Assembly: GCF_000374045.1 (NCBI RefSeq)
Contig: NZ_KB893321.1
Coordinates: forward strand, 76,466 to 140,465
DNA: 64,000 nucleotides
Direction of reading: 5' to 3'
Origin: Segetibacter koreensis DSM 18137
GTDB lineage: Bacteria; Bacteroidota; Bacteroidia; Chitinophagales; Chitinophagaceae
Shown here: positions 61,462 through 64,000 of the stretch, piece by piece
Layout of the letters: every line of letters begins with the position of its first letter
Numbering within the stretch: position 1 is the stretch's first letter
Notes under the pieces: model-generated
What the model saw: only the letters and a program-made list of their open reading frames with translations
Databases searched by the model: none
What the model was told of the DNA's origin: nothing
Position numbers and translations under genes: made by a program

Positions 61462-64000
61462 ATGATCGCAGACGTATTTATAAGAAGGCCGATTACCGCA
61501 ATCGTAATTTCAATTGTAATTGTGGTTGTTGGATTACTTGCATTATACAACCTTCCCATAAGTCAATATCCCAATATTACGCCGCCTGTTGTTCAGGTCA
61601 CCGGAGCTTTTACGGGCGCAGATGCGCAAACGGTGGAGCAGACTGTTACTACACCAATAGAAACACAAATTAATGGTACGCCTGGCATGGTGCAACTGCA
61701 GGGAAACAGCACCAGCGACGGGCGCACTACAATTAACGTTACATTAAATGTGGGAACTGATGTTGACGTTGCCGCCCTGGATATTCAAAACCGCGTAGGT
61801 ATCGCAACCCCACAATTGCCGGATGATGTAAAACGCCTCGGTCTTACAACAAGAAAAAGGAACCCAAGCATATTAATGCTGGTTGCTCTATATTCCCCAA
61901 AAGGAACGCACAACGTAACTTTTCTGGATAACTATACCAACATTTTTATAAGAGATGCCTTATTGCGAGTTAAAGGCGTTGGCGATATTTTTACAAGAGC
62001 CGATGATTTTAGTATGAGGATCTGGCTACAACCTGATCGTCTTGCAGCGCTGGGCCTTACAGCCAACGATGTTATTTCTTCTCTGCAGGAACAGAATTTG
62101 CAACTTGCTTCAGGCTCTGTCGGTGCGCCTCCACAAAACTCATTATCTGCTTTTGAATATACTGTTTTTACTAACAGCCGTTTAAGTACCGAAGATCAGT
62201 TTAGTAATATAATTGTTCGTTCAAGGCCGCAGGATGGTTCGATTGTTTATTTAAAGGATGTTGCAAGAATACAATTAGGTAAATTTAGTTATGCAAATAA
62301 CTCTTTTGTAGATGGCAAAAGAGCCTCCTATTTATTGTGTTACCAGGCACCGGGAAGTAATGCAATGGAAACAGCAAAGGGTATAACTGAAAGAATGGAA
62401 AGGCTGAAAAAATCTTTTCCAAAAGATGTTGATTACGTAGTTCCTTTCGAATCCGTTTCTGTAGTAAAGGTTTCAATTGATGAAGTAGTTCATACTCTTG
62501 TTATAGCGTTGCTACTCGTGGTGATTGTAGTGTTCCTTTTCCTGCAAAGCTGGAGGGCTACTTTGATTCCTATTCTTGCCATCCCGGTTTCAATTATAGG
62601 TACCTTTGCATTTTTTGTTCCCCTCGGTTTTACAGTTAATACCTTAACCATGTTTGGTTTTGTGCTTGCGATTGGTATTGTGGTAGATGATGCTATTGTA
62701 GTTGTTGAGGCTGTGCAGCATTATATTGATAATGAGGGAATATCGGCTAAAGAAGCTACTGCAAAAGCAATGAAAGACATATCAGGGCCGGTTGTGGCCA
62801 TTGCCTTAATACTTGCAGCGGTATTTGTGCCTGTAGGTTTTATTCCTGGAATTGTCGGAAGATTGTACCAGCAGTTTGCTATCACAATCGCCATCTCTGT
62901 ATTGATATCTGCATTTGTGGCTTTATCACTAACACCTGCATTATGTTCACTAATGTTGAAGCCTATGAAGCTTAATAAAGAATCAAAAGGTTTGAACAAA
63001 TTCTTTTTTGAGTTTAACCAATGGTTTACAAGAACAACCGCTACTTACACACATGCTGTCCGTAGATGTATTAAGGGCGCACCTTACATTGTGGTTGTAT
63101 TGATATGCATTTTTGTAGGAACATTTTTCTTATTTAAAACAAAATCAACGGGTTTTATACCGACCGAAGATGAAGGTCGTGTATATATTACTTATGAACT
63201 TCCTGAGGCTTCCTCTACAACAAGGAGCCTTGAAGTCCTTGACAGTATCATGAGTATTTTAAAACGTACTCCAGGCATAGCCCACTTTGCAGGTCTTGGT
63301 GGATTGAATGTTGTGACTTTCGCAACAAAATCAAACAGCGGTACAGTATTCACCCAACTGAAACCATGGGATCAACGAACAGACAAAAAATTACAATTAG
63401 ATTCATTAATAGGTACACTGCAAAGAAAGTTTGCCTCTATCAAAGAAGCTAACGTAGTGGTGATCAGTCCGCCGGCTATACCCGGACTAGGGCAAACAGG
63501 TGGATTTAGTTTTCAACTGGAACAGCAGGAAAGCACAGATGATATAAAGACTTTTGAAAAAGTCGTGCAAACATTTGTAGGCGCAATAAATAAACGACCT
63601 GAGATTACAAGGGCTTTCACATTTTTTACTGCAAAAACGCCGGGTTACCAGGTTGATGTAGACAGGGAAAAATGTAAAAAATTAGGTGTTTCTATTTCCG
63701 ACGTTTATTCCACCATGCAGACTTATCTTGGTAGTCGTTATGTAAATGACTTTACCTTATATGGACGCAACTTCCGGGTAGTTGCCCAGGCTGATACGAT
63801 GTATCGTAACGACATACAAAACCTTGAGCAATATTTTGTGCGCAACCAGCAGGGGCAAATGTTGCCTTTAAGTACATTAATTTCTTACAGGGTAATAGAA
63901 AACGCCCCGCTCATCTCCCATTATAATTTGTTCCGTTCGGCTGAGATCAATGGTGGCCCGGCGCCTGGTTACAGTAGCGGGGATGCAATTAAGGCATTGC
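61462..64000 (+). CDS. RND multidrug efflux pump, AcrB/HAE1 type (3' truncated by window)
   Basis: Proton-driven inner-membrane pump, of which about 846 codons are visible before the window edge. The start ATG at 61462 gives MIADVFIRRPITAIVISIV, the conserved first helix. ALYNLPISQYPNI and VQVTGAFTGADAQTVEQTVTTPIE follow, then the helix-4 proton-relay motif GIVVDDAIVVVE, with D409 and D410 equivalent to AcrB D407/D408. Full-length members have about 1030-1060 residues, so roughly 200 residues are missing. The gap to the adaptor is 221 bp, long for an operon, with no terminator seen in it. Confidence 0.96.
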   Translation, partial: MIADVFIRRPITAIVISIVIVVVGLLALYNLPISQYPNITPPVVQVTGAFTGADAQTVEQTVTTPIETQINGTPGMVQLQGNSTSDGRTTINVTLNVGTDVDVAALDIQNRVGIATPQLPDDVKRLGLTTRKRNPSILMLVALYSPKGTHNVTFLDNYTNIFIRDALLRVKGVGDIFTRADDFSMRIWLQPDRLAALGLTANDVISSLQEQNLQLASGSVGAPPQNSLSAFEYTVFTNSRLSTEDQFSNIIVRSRPQDGSIVYLKDVARIQLGKFSYANNSFVDGKRASYLLCYQAPGSNAMETAKGITERMERLKKSFPKDVDYVVPFESVSVVKVSIDEVVHTLVIALLLVVIVVFLFLQSWRATLIPILAIPVSIIGTFAFFVPLGFTVNTLTMFGFVLAIGIVVDDAIVVVEAVQHYIDNEGISAKEATAKAMKDISGPVVAIALILAAVFVPVGFIPGIVGRLYQQFAITIAISVLISAFVALSLTPALCSLMLKPMKLNKESKGLNKFFFEFNQWFTRTTATYTHAVRRCIKGAPYIVVVLICIFVGTFFLFKTKSTGFIPTEDEGRVYITYELPEASSTTRSLEVLDSIMSILKRTPGIAHFAGLGGLNVVTFATKSNSGTVFTQLKPWDQRTDKKLQLDSLIGTLQRKFASIKEANVVVISPPAIPGLGQTGGFSFQLEQQESTDDIKTFEKVVQTFVGAINKRPEITRAFTFFTAKTPGYQVDVDREKCKKLGVSISDVYSTMQTYLGSRYVNDFTLYGRNFRVVAQADTMYRNDIQNLEQYFVRNQQGQMLPLSTLISYRVIENAPLISHYNLFRSAEINGGPAPGYSSGDAIKAL

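Noticed and set aside
1-64000. CRISPR arrays, insertion sequences, prophage or integrated elements
   Set aside because: No regular direct repeats, transposase or integrase frames, or tRNA-flanking duplications were seen on reading. The tRNA-His region has no second att-like copy that I could find.

Overview
The window looks like a chromosomal segment of a Bacteroidota bacterium, most likely of the family Chitinophagaceae (inference from gene content; no rRNA is present). Supporting signs are an AT-rich sequence, three TonB-dependent/outer-membrane receptors with N-terminal carboxypeptidase-regulatory domains, an HYC_CC_PP-type protein, a DUF3347 lipoprotein, an MntH-USP fusion, few Shine-Dalgarno sequences, and many -7 boxes of the Bacteroidota type TAnnTTTG. 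No insertion sequence, prophage or CRISPR array was seen. Both ends cut genes: a DtxR-family regulator at the left and an RND pump at the right.

Layout. 1-2.4 kb: manganese regulator and MntH transporter. 2.5-3.3 kb: two related, undescribed small membrane-peptide genes, each with its own promoter and terminator. 3.4-13.1 kb: a MacAB-like ABC efflux operon (adaptor, TolC, ATPase, two permeases) followed by a sigma-54 response regulator, its histidine kinase and a VOC protein. 13.1-14.1 kb: a zinc-ribbon protein and a 61-residue membrane peptide. 14.1-17.1 kb: a methionine-sulfoxide repair cluster (MsrB, MsrA, lipoprotein MsrB, a b-type cytochrome and an MsrP-like molybdoenzyme). 17.5-19.4 kb: a GH2 glycosidase. 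19.9-22.5 kb: a DoxX-like protein, a TetR regulator with YceI, and a small metal-binding-type protein. 22.5-34 kb: mostly housekeeping (pyrE, NUDIX, coaD, pyrB, pyrR, an EncFtn-like ferritin, a ChrR-like cupin, rnr, lpxK, 5-FCL, a FucP-type transporter, YebC) and tRNA-His. 34.2-46.5 kb: DUF445, outer-membrane receptors, pcm, an FGGY kinase and a metal-linked receptor locus. 46.6-58.3 kb: ABC-F, cyclophilin, YggS, acyl-CoA dehydrogenase, LLM oxidoreductase, a RES/Xre toxin-antitoxin pair, uvrA and a Gfo/Idh/MocA enzyme. 58.7-64 kb: an RND efflux operon.

How parts work together. The strongest new observation is a small sigma-54 regulon. Two minus-strand promoters of form TGGCATnTCGnTTGGA lie upstream of the ABC efflux operon and of the 61-residue membrane peptide. 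Each is preceded, 51-53 bp upstream, by a matching palindrome TGTTCG-N4-CGRACA. The likely regulator is the NtrC-type protein encoded at the end of the same efflux cluster. Other points of interest are the paired peptide genes with conserved promoters, the Msr cluster with a membrane-anchored molybdoenzyme lacking a twin-arginine signal, an encapsulated-ferritin homologue with no encapsulin nearby, and repeated TetR operators around tetR and upstream of yceI.
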